From contig JANNAV010000112.1 of assembly GCA_031384695.1 (NCBI GenBank), forward strand, positions 1-39,672: DNA of 39,672 nt, read 5' to 3'. The notes beneath the pieces are model-generated. The model did not search any database. It saw only the letters and a list, made by a program, of their open reading frames with translations, and had not been told where the DNA came from. Positions 33,105 to 39,672 of this stretch are shown piece by piece; position 1 is the stretch's first letter, and each line of letters begins with the position of its first letter. Made by a program: the position numbers and the translations under genes. The stretch comes from JANNAV01 sp031384695 (GTDB lineage Bacteria > Pseudomonadota > Alphaproteobacteria > Rhodobacterales > Rhodobacteraceae).

Positions 33105-34079
33105 ATGCGCCCCACCCCCGCAACTTCTCCCCGCCAAGCCGCACTCTGGATGATCGGCGCCATTGTCGCCTTCACCACCATGGCCGTGGCCGCGCGCGAG
33201 GTCTCTCCGGTGCATGACAGCTTCGAGATCATGACCGCCCGCTCTGCGATAGGCTTTGTCATCGTCGCGGGCTTCGGGGCGGCCACCGGCAAGCTTGGCG
33301 GCCTCACCACCCACCACCTCGGCGGCCATTTTCTGCGCAACATCGTACATTTCACCGGCCAGAACCTGTGGTTCTGGGCGCTGACCATGATCCCCCTGGC
33401 GCAGGTTTTCGCGCTGGAGTTCACCGCACCGATCTGGGTCATCCTGCTGGCCCCGCTGGTGCTGGGCGAAAGCCTGACCCGGATCAAGCTGATCGCGGCG
33501 GCTTTCGGCTTTACCGGCATCGTGATCGCCGTGTTACCCGGCCTGGGCTTGCCCGGCCTGGGCTTGCCCGGCCCCGGCCTTCCCGGGCCCGGCCTTCCCA
33601 GCCTTGCCAATCTCAACCCCGGCGTTCTGGCCGCCGCCGCCGCCGCGCTGTTCTTTGCGCTCACCTCGATCCTCACCAAAGCCATGACCAAAGACACCAC
33701 CCGCGGCGATCCGGTGTTCGCCATCCTGTTCTGGCTGACCCTGATGCAGTTCTGCTTCGGCCTGATCGGCGCGGGCTATGACGGCACCATGGCACTCCCA
33801 ACCGCCGCCACCCTGCCGTGGCTGGCCCTGATCGGCGGCGCGGGCGTGCTCGCCCATCTCAGCCTGACCACCGCCCTGTCGCTGGCACCGGCAAGCTTTG
33901 TGGTGCCGCTTGATTTCATCCGCCTGCCGGTGATCACCGTCGTCGGCGCATGGGCCTACGCCGAGCCTGCGGACCCGTGGGTGCTGCTGGGTGCCGCTGT
34001 CATCTTCATCGGCGTCTGGCTGAACCTGCGCGCCACGCTAAGGCCAAAACAACACATTCAAAAAGCAACAAATCCGTGA
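33105..34079 (+). CDS. DMT family (EamA) transporter with repeat linker
   Basis: The 324-residue inner-membrane protein has two EamA halves of about five helices each (LWMIGAIVAFTTMAVAA, FWALTMIPLAQVFALEF, then LAAAAAALFFALTSILTKAM and onwards). Such transporters move amino acids, nucleosides or other metabolites. The substrate is not readable here. Between the halves, residues 145-164 are four PG(L/P)GL units (PGLGLPGLGLPGPGLPGPGL) made by a 15-base tandem repeat, an unusual stretch for the family. The ATG at 33105 begins MRPTPATSPRQ. A longer open frame to 33051 overlaps the preceding gene. Confidence 0.9.
   Translation: MRPTPATSPRQAALWMIGAIVAFTTMAVAAREVSPVHDSFEIMTARSAIGFVIVAGFGAATGKLGGLTTHHLGGHFLRNIVHFTGQNLWFWALTMIPLAQVFALEFTAPIWVILLAPLVLGESLTRIKLIAAAFGFTGIVIAVLPGLGLPGLGLPGPGLPGPGLPSLANLNPGVLAAAAAALFFALTSILTKAMTKDTTRGDPVFAILFWLTLMQFCFGLIGAGYDGTMALPTAATLPWLALIGGAGVLAHLSLTTALSLAPASFVVPLDFIRLPVITVVGAWAYAEPADPWVLLGAAVIFIGVWLNLRATLRPKQHIQKATNP
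33537..33596 (+). repeat. Coding minisatellite in the transporter gene (period 15)
   Basis: Four 15-base units: two identical CCCGGCCTGGGCTTG, then CCCGGCCCCGGCCTT and CCCGGGCCCGGCCTT. A more diverged fifth unit follows. They encode residues 145-164 in frame. The period keeps the reading frame, so unit gain or loss would change the length of the linker between the two EamA halves. Confidence 0.9.
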
Positions 34080-34093
34080 CGCGGCGTCACAAG

Positions 34094-34122
34094 TTGACCG
34101 ATTCGCAGCCAGCGCCTAGCGT
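34094..34122 (+). promoter_or_regulatory. Putative promoter of the FadL-type porin gene
   Basis: TTGACC at 34094-34099 (5 of 6 matches) and TAGCGT at 34117-34122 are 17 bases apart. Transcription would start near 34130, leaving a leader of about 78 bases rich in A that contains the strong ribosome-binding site GGGGGAGAG. Confidence 0.45.
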
Positions 34123-34207
34123 TATTTCTGCAAGGCAAAAACCCCGACACTGCACCAAGACAGCCAACGGGCCCGCCAAAAAAATTCACGGGGGAGAGAG
34201 AAAAACC

Positions 34208-35368
34208 ATGAAAACCATTCTGAAAGCGCTGGGCGCACTGGCCATGACAACCACGCTGGCGCAGGCAGGCGGCATCGACCGTTCGGGCCTCAGCTATGCC
34301 ATCCTGTTCGAGCAAGGCCAACGCGCCGAAATCGGATTTTCGCACGTCAACCCTACGGTGACCGGCACCTACCGCCCGGCCCTTGGCGGCGGCTCGACCG
34401 GCGATATGGCGGGCGGCTACAACACCTTCAGCCTGTCCTACAAAGCCGATTTCGGCGATAAACTGTCGTTCGGGGTGTTCGCGGGCACGCCTTACGGCGC
34501 GGATGCAAACTACAGTTCCGGGGCCTATACCGGCCTGCGCGCCAAGTGGGAAAGCAAACAGGTCGCGGGCATCCTGCGCTACAAGATCACCCCCGCCATC
34601 TCGGTTTACGGCGGCCTGCGGCTGGTCAATTCACAGGCCAGCATCAATATCCCCGATGCGTTGATCCGCGGCGGCCTTGCGGCTGCGGGGGCTGCGGGCA
34701 ACGCTCAGGCCGCGGCCCTTGCGGCCGGCGCACCGGCAGGCACGCTTGCCTATTCGGCCAAAGGTGCCAGCGACAACAAGGTGGGCTACATCATCGGCGC
34801 GGCCTTCGAGAAGCCCGAGATCGCCCTGCGCGTCGGCCTCACCTATGAAAGCGGCGTCACCCACAAATTCGCCACCGTCGAAAGCATCGCCGCAGTGCCC
34901 TCGATCACCGGCGGCACCACCACCGTCGAGATGCCGCAAAGCGTCAAGCTGGATTTCCAGACCGGGGTGGCCAAGGACACGCTGGTGTTCGGCTCGATCC
35001 GCTGGTCGGAATGGTCGGTCTGGGAAGTGCGCCCGCAAGGCTACAACGCCCTCACCGGCCAGAACATCACCGATTTCGATAATGACGTGTTCACCTATCA
35101 ACTTGGCGTCGGCCGCCGGTTGAACGAGAATCTGTCGGTGTTCGCGCGCGTCGGTTACGAGAAATCCAACGGCGGCATCGCCTCGCGGCTTGCCCCCACC
35201 GATGGCAGCAAAAGCTTTGGCATCGGCGGTTCCTACACCAGGGACAAGATGAAAATCACCGGCGGGATCGAGTATGTGAAACTCGGCGACGCGATCGACG
35301 GCTCGGGCACGGTGTTTTCGGGCGCAAAAGCCGTGGGTGTCGGGGTGTCGGTGGCCTTTTCGTTCTGA
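34208..35368 (+). CDS. OmpP1/FadL family outer membrane transporter
   Basis: The 386-residue protein has a signal peptide (MKTILKALGALAMTTTLAQA, cleaved before GGIDRSG) and ends in the outer-membrane-protein signature VAFSF. Alternating short beta strands (FGVFAGTPYGADANY, AGILRYKITPAISVYGGL, RVGLTYESGVTH, FARVGYEKSNGG) fit the 14-stranded FadL barrel, which takes up long-chain fatty acids and other hydrophobic compounds. An alanine/glycine-rich insert (residues 159-184, containing AAGAAGNAQAAALAAGAP) lies in one loop. The ATG has a strong ribosome-binding site. Confidence 0.92.
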   Translation: MKTILKALGALAMTTTLAQAGGIDRSGLSYAILFEQGQRAEIGFSHVNPTVTGTYRPALGGGSTGDMAGGYNTFSLSYKADFGDKLSFGVFAGTPYGADANYSSGAYTGLRAKWESKQVAGILRYKITPAISVYGGLRLVNSQASINIPDALIRGGLAAAGAAGNAQAAALAAGAPAGTLAYSAKGASDNKVGYIIGAAFEKPEIALRVGLTYESGVTHKFATVESIAAVPSITGGTTTVEMPQSVKLDFQTGVAKDTLVFGSIRWSEWSVWEVRPQGYNALTGQNITDFDNDVFTYQLGVGRRLNENLSVFARVGYEKSNGGIASRLAPTDGSKSFGIGGSYTRDKMKITGGIEYVKLGDAIDGSGTVFSGAKAVGVGVSVAFSF

Positions 35369-35395
35369 TCTTTCAGATACCAGTTATGCCATCCC

Positions 35396-35419
35396 GGCCC
35401 CGCAGCATGCTGCGGGGCC
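35396..35419 (+). terminator. Palindrome after the FadL-type gene (likely terminator)
   Basis: GGCCCCGCAGCA (35396-35407) and TGCTGCGGGGCC (35408-35419) form a perfect 24-base palindrome that can fold with a small loop at its tip. It lies 27 bases after the stop. The T run is poor (CTTCATTT), so termination may be weak or Rho-assisted. Confidence 0.55.
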
Positions 35420-35503
35420 GCTTCATTTGGCCTTTCGTTGCCGTTCAACCCCGGCTAACAGGGGCGAGGCTGCAAAGCGATACGCTGCAAAAGGATCGCC
35501 GCG

Positions 35504-36376
35504 ATGATCTATTCTTCCGGAAAAGACTATCACGCCGCCGCCGACAAGCGCGTGCTGCTGTTCGGCATGTCCGGCCTCGGCAAAACCCGCCTTTCCAACA
35601 TGCTGCGCGCGGCGGGCCCCAAACACCTTGGCGGCTGGTTCCATTACTCGGTCGATTACCGCATCGGCACCCGCTATATGAACGAATACATCGCCGACAA
35701 CTTCAAACGCGAGGCGATGAAGGTGCCGCTGTTGCGCGAACTCCTCATGTCGGATTCCGTCTATATCGCCTCCAACATCACCTTCGACAACCTCGCCCCC
35801 CTCTCCACCTACCTCGGCAAACCGGGAAACCCCGAACAAGGCGGCGTGCCCTTCGCCGAATATGTGCAGCGGCAGGCCCAGCACCGCGACGCCGAAATTG
35901 CCGCCCTCGCCGACACGCCCCGCTTCATCGCCCGCGCCCGCGCGCTTTATGGTTATCAGAATTTCGTCTGCGATACCTCCGGCTCGATCTGCGAGGTGGT
36001 CAACCCCGAAGACCCCGCCGATCCGCTGCTGACGGCGCTCAGCCAGAACCTGCTGCTGGTCTGGATCAAAGGCTCCCCTGCCCACCGCGATGCGCTGGTC
36101 GCCCGCTTTGACCGTACCCCGAAACCGATGTATTACCAGCCCGCCGTCCTGCAAAGCCTCTGGTCCGAATACCTTGAAACCCGGCACCAAACCGAAGCAC
36201 AGGTTGATCCTGATGCCTTCCTGCGCTTTGGCTATGCCCGCTTGCTCGATCACCGCCAGCCCCGCTATGCCGCCCTTGCGCGCTGGGGCGTCACCGTCAC
36301 CGCCGAAGATGTGGCCGCCGTGCAAACCGCCGATGATTTCGATACGCTGATCGCCCGCGCCATCGACGCCGCCTGA
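35504..36376 (+). CDS. P-loop ATPase of unknown function
   Basis: The 290-residue protein starts MIYSSGKDYHAAADKRVLLFGMSGLGKT, with a Walker A motif GMSGLGKT at residues 21-28. I cannot name a family beyond P-loop NTPase. A kinase-like ligand-binding stretch follows (HYSVDYRIGTRYMNEYI), and VYIASNITFDNLAPL and FVCDTSGSICEVV could hold the Walker-B-like acid. It is soluble, with no signal or membrane segment. AAGGA precedes the ATG. It lies 12 bases before metA on the same strand, so the two may share a transcript. A link to methionine synthesis is only an inference from position. Confidence 0.85.
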   Translation: MIYSSGKDYHAAADKRVLLFGMSGLGKTRLSNMLRAAGPKHLGGWFHYSVDYRIGTRYMNEYIADNFKREAMKVPLLRELLMSDSVYIASNITFDNLAPLSTYLGKPGNPEQGGVPFAEYVQRQAQHRDAEIAALADTPRFIARARALYGYQNFVCDTSGSICEVVNPEDPADPLLTALSQNLLLVWIKGSPAHRDALVARFDRTPKPMYYQPAVLQSLWSEYLETRHQTEAQVDPDAFLRFGYARLLDHRQPRYAALARWGVTVTAEDVAAVQTADDFDTLIARAIDAA

Positions 36377-36388
36377 AGGACCGCCCCC

Positions 36389-37312
36389 ATGCCCATCACC
36401 CTGCCCGCCACCCTGCCCGCCTTTGACGTGCTCAAACGCGAAGGTGTCATGGTAATGACACCCGAGCGCGCCGCGACGCAAGAGATCCGCCCCCTCCGCA
36501 TCGGCCTGCTCAATCTGATGCCAAAGAAGATCCAGACCGAAAACCAGTTCGCCCGCCTGATCGGCGCCACCCCTTTGCAGATTGATCTGCACCTGATCCG
36601 CATGTCCGAACACCAGACCAGAAACACCGCCGCCGAACACATGGAAACCTTCTACCGCCCCTTCGCCGAGGTGGCGGCTTCGGGCGAGAAACTCGACGGC
36701 CTGATCATCACCGGCGCCCCCATCGAGCATCTGGCCTTTGAGGAAGTCACCTACTGGAGCGAACTCACCGAAGTGATGCGGTGGACCCAAACCCACGTCC
36801 ATTCCACCTTCGGCGTCTGCTGGGGCGGCATGGCGATGATCAACCACTTCCACGGCGTGCAGAAACACCTGCTCACCCACAAGGCTTTCGGCTGTTTCCG
36901 CCAGCAAAACCTTGCCCCCGCCTCGCCCTTCCTGCGCGGTTTCGCCGATGACGCCCTGACCCCGGTTTCCCGCTGGACCGAGATGCGCCAGGCCGAGATC
37001 GACGCCGCCCCCGGCCTCACCACCCTGTTGGGCAATCCCCACACCGGTCCCTGTCTGGTGGATGATCCCGCCCACCGCGCGCTTTATATCTTTGACCATA
37101 TGGAATACGACAGCGGCACCCTGAAACAGGAATATGACCGCGATATCGCCGCAGGCACGCCGATCAACGTGCCCGCCAACTACTACCCCGACGATAACCC
37201 CGCCAAAGAGCCTACGAACCGTTGGCGCAGCCACGCCCACCTTGTCTACGGCAACTGGATCAACGAAATTTACCAAAGCACCCCCTATGACATCACGCAA
37301 ATTGGCCGTTAG
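36389..37312 (+). CDS. metA: Homoserine O-acetyltransferase (MetA-type)
   Basis: The 307-residue enzyme activates homoserine for methionine synthesis. It has the class-I glutamine-amidotransferase-like MetA fold: IGLLNLMPKKIQTENQFARLIG, nucleophile Cys144 in FGVCWGGMA, and His/Glu of the active site in IFDHMEYD. At the position that sets acyl-CoA choice (GAPIEHLAFEEV, Glu113), a glutamate is present. Published mutagenesis in this family associates Glu here with acetyl-CoA and Gly with succinyl-CoA, so acetyl transfer is predicted. The stop lies inside the next gene, which starts 26 bases earlier in another frame. Confidence 0.95.
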   Translation: MPITLPATLPAFDVLKREGVMVMTPERAATQEIRPLRIGLLNLMPKKIQTENQFARLIGATPLQIDLHLIRMSEHQTRNTAAEHMETFYRPFAEVAASGEKLDGLIITGAPIEHLAFEEVTYWSELTEVMRWTQTHVHSTFGVCWGGMAMINHFHGVQKHLLTHKAFGCFRQQNLAPASPFLRGFADDALTPVSRWTEMRQAEIDAAPGLTTLLGNPHTGPCLVDDPAHRALYIFDHMEYDSGTLKQEYDRDIAAGTPINVPANYYPDDNPAKEPTNRWRSHAHLVYGNWINEIYQSTPYDITQIGR

Positions 37313-38246
37313 CCTTGTCCTCATCGGGCTGGCCTTCGCCTTCGCCCTCTACACCAGCCACCGCGCGGCAAGCCGTGAAGCGGCGGCCCTCGCGGCAAAC
37401 CCCGCCATCGGTCAGTTCGTGCAGGTGAATGACGCGCGGGTGCATTACACCAGCACCGGCCATGGCCCCGATCTGATCCTGATCCACGGCGCTTCGGGAA
37501 ATCTCAATGATTTCAGCACCCTGATCCCGCAGCTTGCCCGCCAATACCACGTCATCGCCTTTGATCGCCCCGGCCTTGGCTATTCCGATCCGGTCCCCTC
37601 GGGCGAAACCTCGCTGCGCGCGCAGGCCGAACATCTGGCACAGGCCGCGGTGCTGCTGGGTGCAAGAAACCCGCTGGTGCTGGGCCAAAGCTATGGCGGA
37701 GCCGTGGCCCTCGCATGGGCCGCCTACGCACCCGAAAAGCCCCGCGCCCTGATCCTGGTATCCGCCGCTTCGCTGCCATGGCCCGGCAAACTCGACATCT
37801 GGTACCGCCTGACCAATACATCGCTCGGTGCCGCCCTGCTGCCGCCGCTGGTCACCGCCTACATGCCTGCCACCACGCTGGATGATATCGTCAAAAGCGT
37901 CTTTGCCCCCGATACAATGCCACCCGATTACGCCCGCACAATCGGCGCTGAACTGACCATCCGCCGCCAGACCCTGCGCATCAATGCCGCACAAGTGAAC
38001 GGCCTGCGCGCCGAACTGGTGGCGATGGCGCCGCTCTATCCCGGCATCACCCTGCCGGTTGAACTGGTCCACGGCAGCGCCGATACGATTGTACCCCTCG
38101 CCATCCACTCCCGCCCGCTGTCGGCAATCCTGCCCAACGCCACCCTCACCGTGATCGCGGGCGCAGGCCACATGCCCCATCACAGCCATCCCGCCGAAAT
38201 CATCGCCGCCATCGACCGCGCCAACGCATCTGCATCATTGCGATAA
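37287..38246 (+). CDS. Alpha/beta hydrolase, membrane-anchored
   Basis: The 319-residue protein has an N-terminal hydrophobic segment (LAVSLVLIGLAFAFALYT, residues 6-23), suggesting an anchor or uncleaved signal with the enzyme outside the cytoplasm. The alpha/beta hydrolase core has the oxyanion HG (LILIHGASG, 67-68), nucleophile Ser135 in LGQSYGG, the acid in HGSADTIVP, and His295 in GAGHMPH. The substrate is unknown. The ATG at 37287 overlaps the metA end by 26 bases in another frame. This is a long overlap, but it is the start that gives the hydrophobic leader. Confidence 0.87.
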   Translation: MTSRKLAVSLVLIGLAFAFALYTSHRAASREAAALAANPAIGQFVQVNDARVHYTSTGHGPDLILIHGASGNLNDFSTLIPQLARQYHVIAFDRPGLGYSDPVPSGETSLRAQAEHLAQAAVLLGARNPLVLGQSYGGAVALAWAAYAPEKPRALILVSAASLPWPGKLDIWYRLTNTSLGAALLPPLVTAYMPATTLDDIVKSVFAPDTMPPDYARTIGAELTIRRQTLRINAAQVNGLRAELVAMAPLYPGITLPVELVHGSADTIVPLAIHSRPLSAILPNATLTVIAGAGHMPHHSHPAEIIAAIDRANASASLR

Positions 38247-38290
38247 CCGCGCCAATCACCATATTGGACCCAAGCAAACGGGGAATAAAC

Positions 38291-39178
38291 ATGACCGATC
38301 TGCCATTCGACGGCGCCATCAGCCGCTATTTCAAAGAGGCCGCCCCCAAAGAGGTGCGCCGCGCCATCGAGAAGGCCGACAAGGATCTGATCCTGAACCC
38401 CGCCTACCCCTACCGCGAGGAAATGAAGAAAAAAGACTATTTCAAGCGTCTGGAACAGTTGCAGATTCAGCTTTGCCGCATGCAGGCCGATATCAAGGCC
38501 ACCGGCAAGCGCATGGTGGTGGTGTTCGAAGGCCGCGATGCCGCAGGCAAAGGTGGTGCGATCAGTGCCATCCGCGAAAACCTCAACCCCCGCGTGGCCG
38601 GTATCGTCGCCCTCTCCAAACCTTCCGACCGCGAGGCAGCACAGTGGTACTTTCAACGCTACGTCGATTGGCTGCCCGCCGCCGGCGAAATCGCTTTGTT
38701 CGACCGTTCCTGGTACAACCGCGCCATGATCGAACATGTTTTCGGCTTTTGCACCCCCGATCAGCGCGCGAAGTTCTTCCGCCAACTGCCTGATTTTGAA
38801 CGGATGATCGCCGATGAGGGTATCATCCTGATCAAGCTTTGGCTTGAGGTTGGTCAGGCCGAACAACTCAAACGCTTTCTCGACCGCGAGGGTGATCCCC
38901 TGAAACAATGGAAGCTGTCCTCGATTGATATCGACGGCTTGCCGAAATGGGCGGATTACTCCGCCGCCATCGACGAGACGATGCAGAAATCGCATTTCAG
39001 CTACGCGCCATGGACGGTGATCCTGTCGGATGACAAATCGCGCGCCCGCGTCGCGGCCATGCAAACCGTGCTGCATGCCGTTGATTACAAAGGCAAAGAC
39101 AAGGATGTCATCGGCGATATCGACAGCAGCATCTGCGGCACCCCGGACCTTCGGCCCAAAAGCCCGAAATCCAAGTGA
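38291..39178 (+). CDS. ppk2: Polyphosphate kinase 2
   Basis: PPK2 uses polyphosphate to phosphorylate nucleoside diphosphates or monophosphates. The 295 residues have an N-terminal helical part and a P-loop kinase domain with Walker A GRDAAGKGG (81-89), ALSKPSDREAAQWYFQRY, the FDRSWYNRA motif of the Walker B/lid region, and a C-terminal KWADYSAAIDETMQKS. One kinase domain is present, as in class I PPK2 enzymes, which prefer ADP or GDP to make the triphosphate. The class is assigned only from memory of family features. GGGA precedes the ATG at 38291. The stop overlaps the next start as GTGA. Confidence 0.93.
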   Translation: MTDLPFDGAISRYFKEAAPKEVRRAIEKADKDLILNPAYPYREEMKKKDYFKRLEQLQIQLCRMQADIKATGKRMVVVFEGRDAAGKGGAISAIRENLNPRVAGIVALSKPSDREAAQWYFQRYVDWLPAAGEIALFDRSWYNRAMIEHVFGFCTPDQRAKFFRQLPDFERMIADEGIILIKLWLEVGQAEQLKRFLDREGDPLKQWKLSSIDIDGLPKWADYSAAIDETMQKSHFSYAPWTVILSDDKSRARVAAMQTVLHAVDYKGKDKDVIGDIDSSICGTPDLRPKSPKSK

Positions 39179-39672
39179 AACGCGGATACCACCACGGCAA
39201 TCTGCGTCAGGCTCTGGTCGATGCCGCCCTCACCCTGATCGCCGATCAGGGCCCCAAAGGATTTACCCTGTCCGAGGCCGCCAAAACCGCCGATGTCACC
39301 CCCGCCGCCGTCTACCGTCACTTTGCGGGCCGTGATGATCTGATCGCCGAGGTCGCCCGCCAAGGCTATGATATTTTCGCGGCGCTGATGGAGTTCGCCG
39401 ATAACAACGGCCAACCCACGGCTGTGGCGGCGTGTGAGGCCACGGGCCGCGCCTACCTTGCCTTTGCGCGTAAATATCCCGGCCATTACATGGCGATGTT
39501 TGAATCCGGGCTCAGCCTGCAAGCCCATCCCGATCTGGCCATCGTCGCGCAAAAAGCCCGCGCGGTGTTGGAACAGGCGGCTGAACAACTGTCGCAACAC
39601 TTGCCTGCTAACAAGCGACCGCCCTCCAGCATGTTCTCGGCGCATATCTGGGCGATGAGCCACGGCGTGGTC
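39175..39672 (+). CDS. TetR/AcrR family transcriptional regulator, 5' part
   Basis: A GTG at 39175, overlapping the ppk2 stop (GTGA), opens a frame that runs off the window end after 166 codons. The protein begins MKRGYHHGNLRQALVDAALTLI and has the TetR helix-turn-helix (GFTLSEAAKTADVTPAAVYRHFAGRDDLI), followed by the ligand-binding helical domain (RAYLAFARKYPGHYMAMFE). The ligand and targets are unknown. Position suggests co-transcription with ppk2. The 3' end is missing. Confidence 0.9.
   Translation, partial: MKRGYHHGNLRQALVDAALTLIADQGPKGFTLSEAAKTADVTPAAVYRHFAGRDDLIAEVARQGYDIFAALMEFADNNGQPTAVAACEATGRAYLAFARKYPGHYMAMFESGLSLQAHPDLAIVAQKARAVLEQAAEQLSQHLPANKRPPSSMFSAHIWAMSHGVV

Noticed and set aside
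35423..37324. Long minus-strand open frame opposite the ATPase and metA genes
   Set aside because: Two well-supported plus-strand genes with ribosome sites cover it. The translation is Gly/Val/Asp-rich shadow sequence.

Overview
The window reads as chromosomal core DNA of an alphaproteobacterium of the order Rhodobacterales (Rhodobacteraceae-like). The evidence is the high GC content, the gene order dusB/nifR3-ntrB-ntrC-ntrY-ntrX-trkA-trkH-hfq-hflX, and the divergent DUF6456/DUF6477 pair that I know from this family. The genus cannot be decided from the sequence. I see no rRNA, tRNA, CRISPR array, insertion sequence, prophage or integrase gene. Both ends cut a gene: hemB at the left and a TetR-type regulator at the right.

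Layout. 1-4600: the hemB tail, a SYLF-domain lipoprotein, an oxidoreductase of the 3-hydroxyisobutyrate dehydrogenase family, and a penicillin-acylase-family hydrolase. 4649-16920, all on the minus strand: a long nitrogen/potassium/RNA-regulation block, read from dusB through the two-component systems NtrBC and NtrYX and the K+ uptake proteins TrkA and TrkH to Hfq and HflX, followed by a small lysine-rich protein. 17100-19269, plus strand: ispDF, pgpA and pncC, joined by ATGA overlaps. 19474-24655: ratA, hpt, a Mug-like DNA glycosylase, a small membrane protein, a di-haem cytochrome c, a GST, lipA and an aquaporin. 24874-27081: katG. 27641-30978: the DUF6456/DUF6477 pair and a non-pyrrolysine MttB-family methyltransferase. 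31257-39672: guaA, an ABM-domain protein, a DMT transporter, a FadL-type porin, a P-loop ATPase, metA, an alpha/beta hydrolase, ppk2 and the TetR start.

How the genes work together. The ntr/trk/hfq block links nitrogen sensing to potassium uptake and post-transcriptional control. Both NtrC and NtrX lack the GAFTGA loop that contacts sigma-54, so they probably do not act as classical sigma-54 activators. MetA carries the Glu that marks acetyl-CoA use.

Most of the unexpected structure is non-coding. A 113-bp double-palindrome element occurs at 6673-6785 and, inverted, at 27413-27524. A second 98-bp palindromic element occurs at 19337-19434 and, inverted, at 27314-27411, where it abuts the first. 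Three period-15 minisatellites lie in or beside genes, and a 3 x 20-bp tandem repeat with a hairpin follows katG. I found no convincing new defence system or mobile system. The best candidates for undescribed biology are the palindromic element families and the uncharacterised ATPase upstream of metA.
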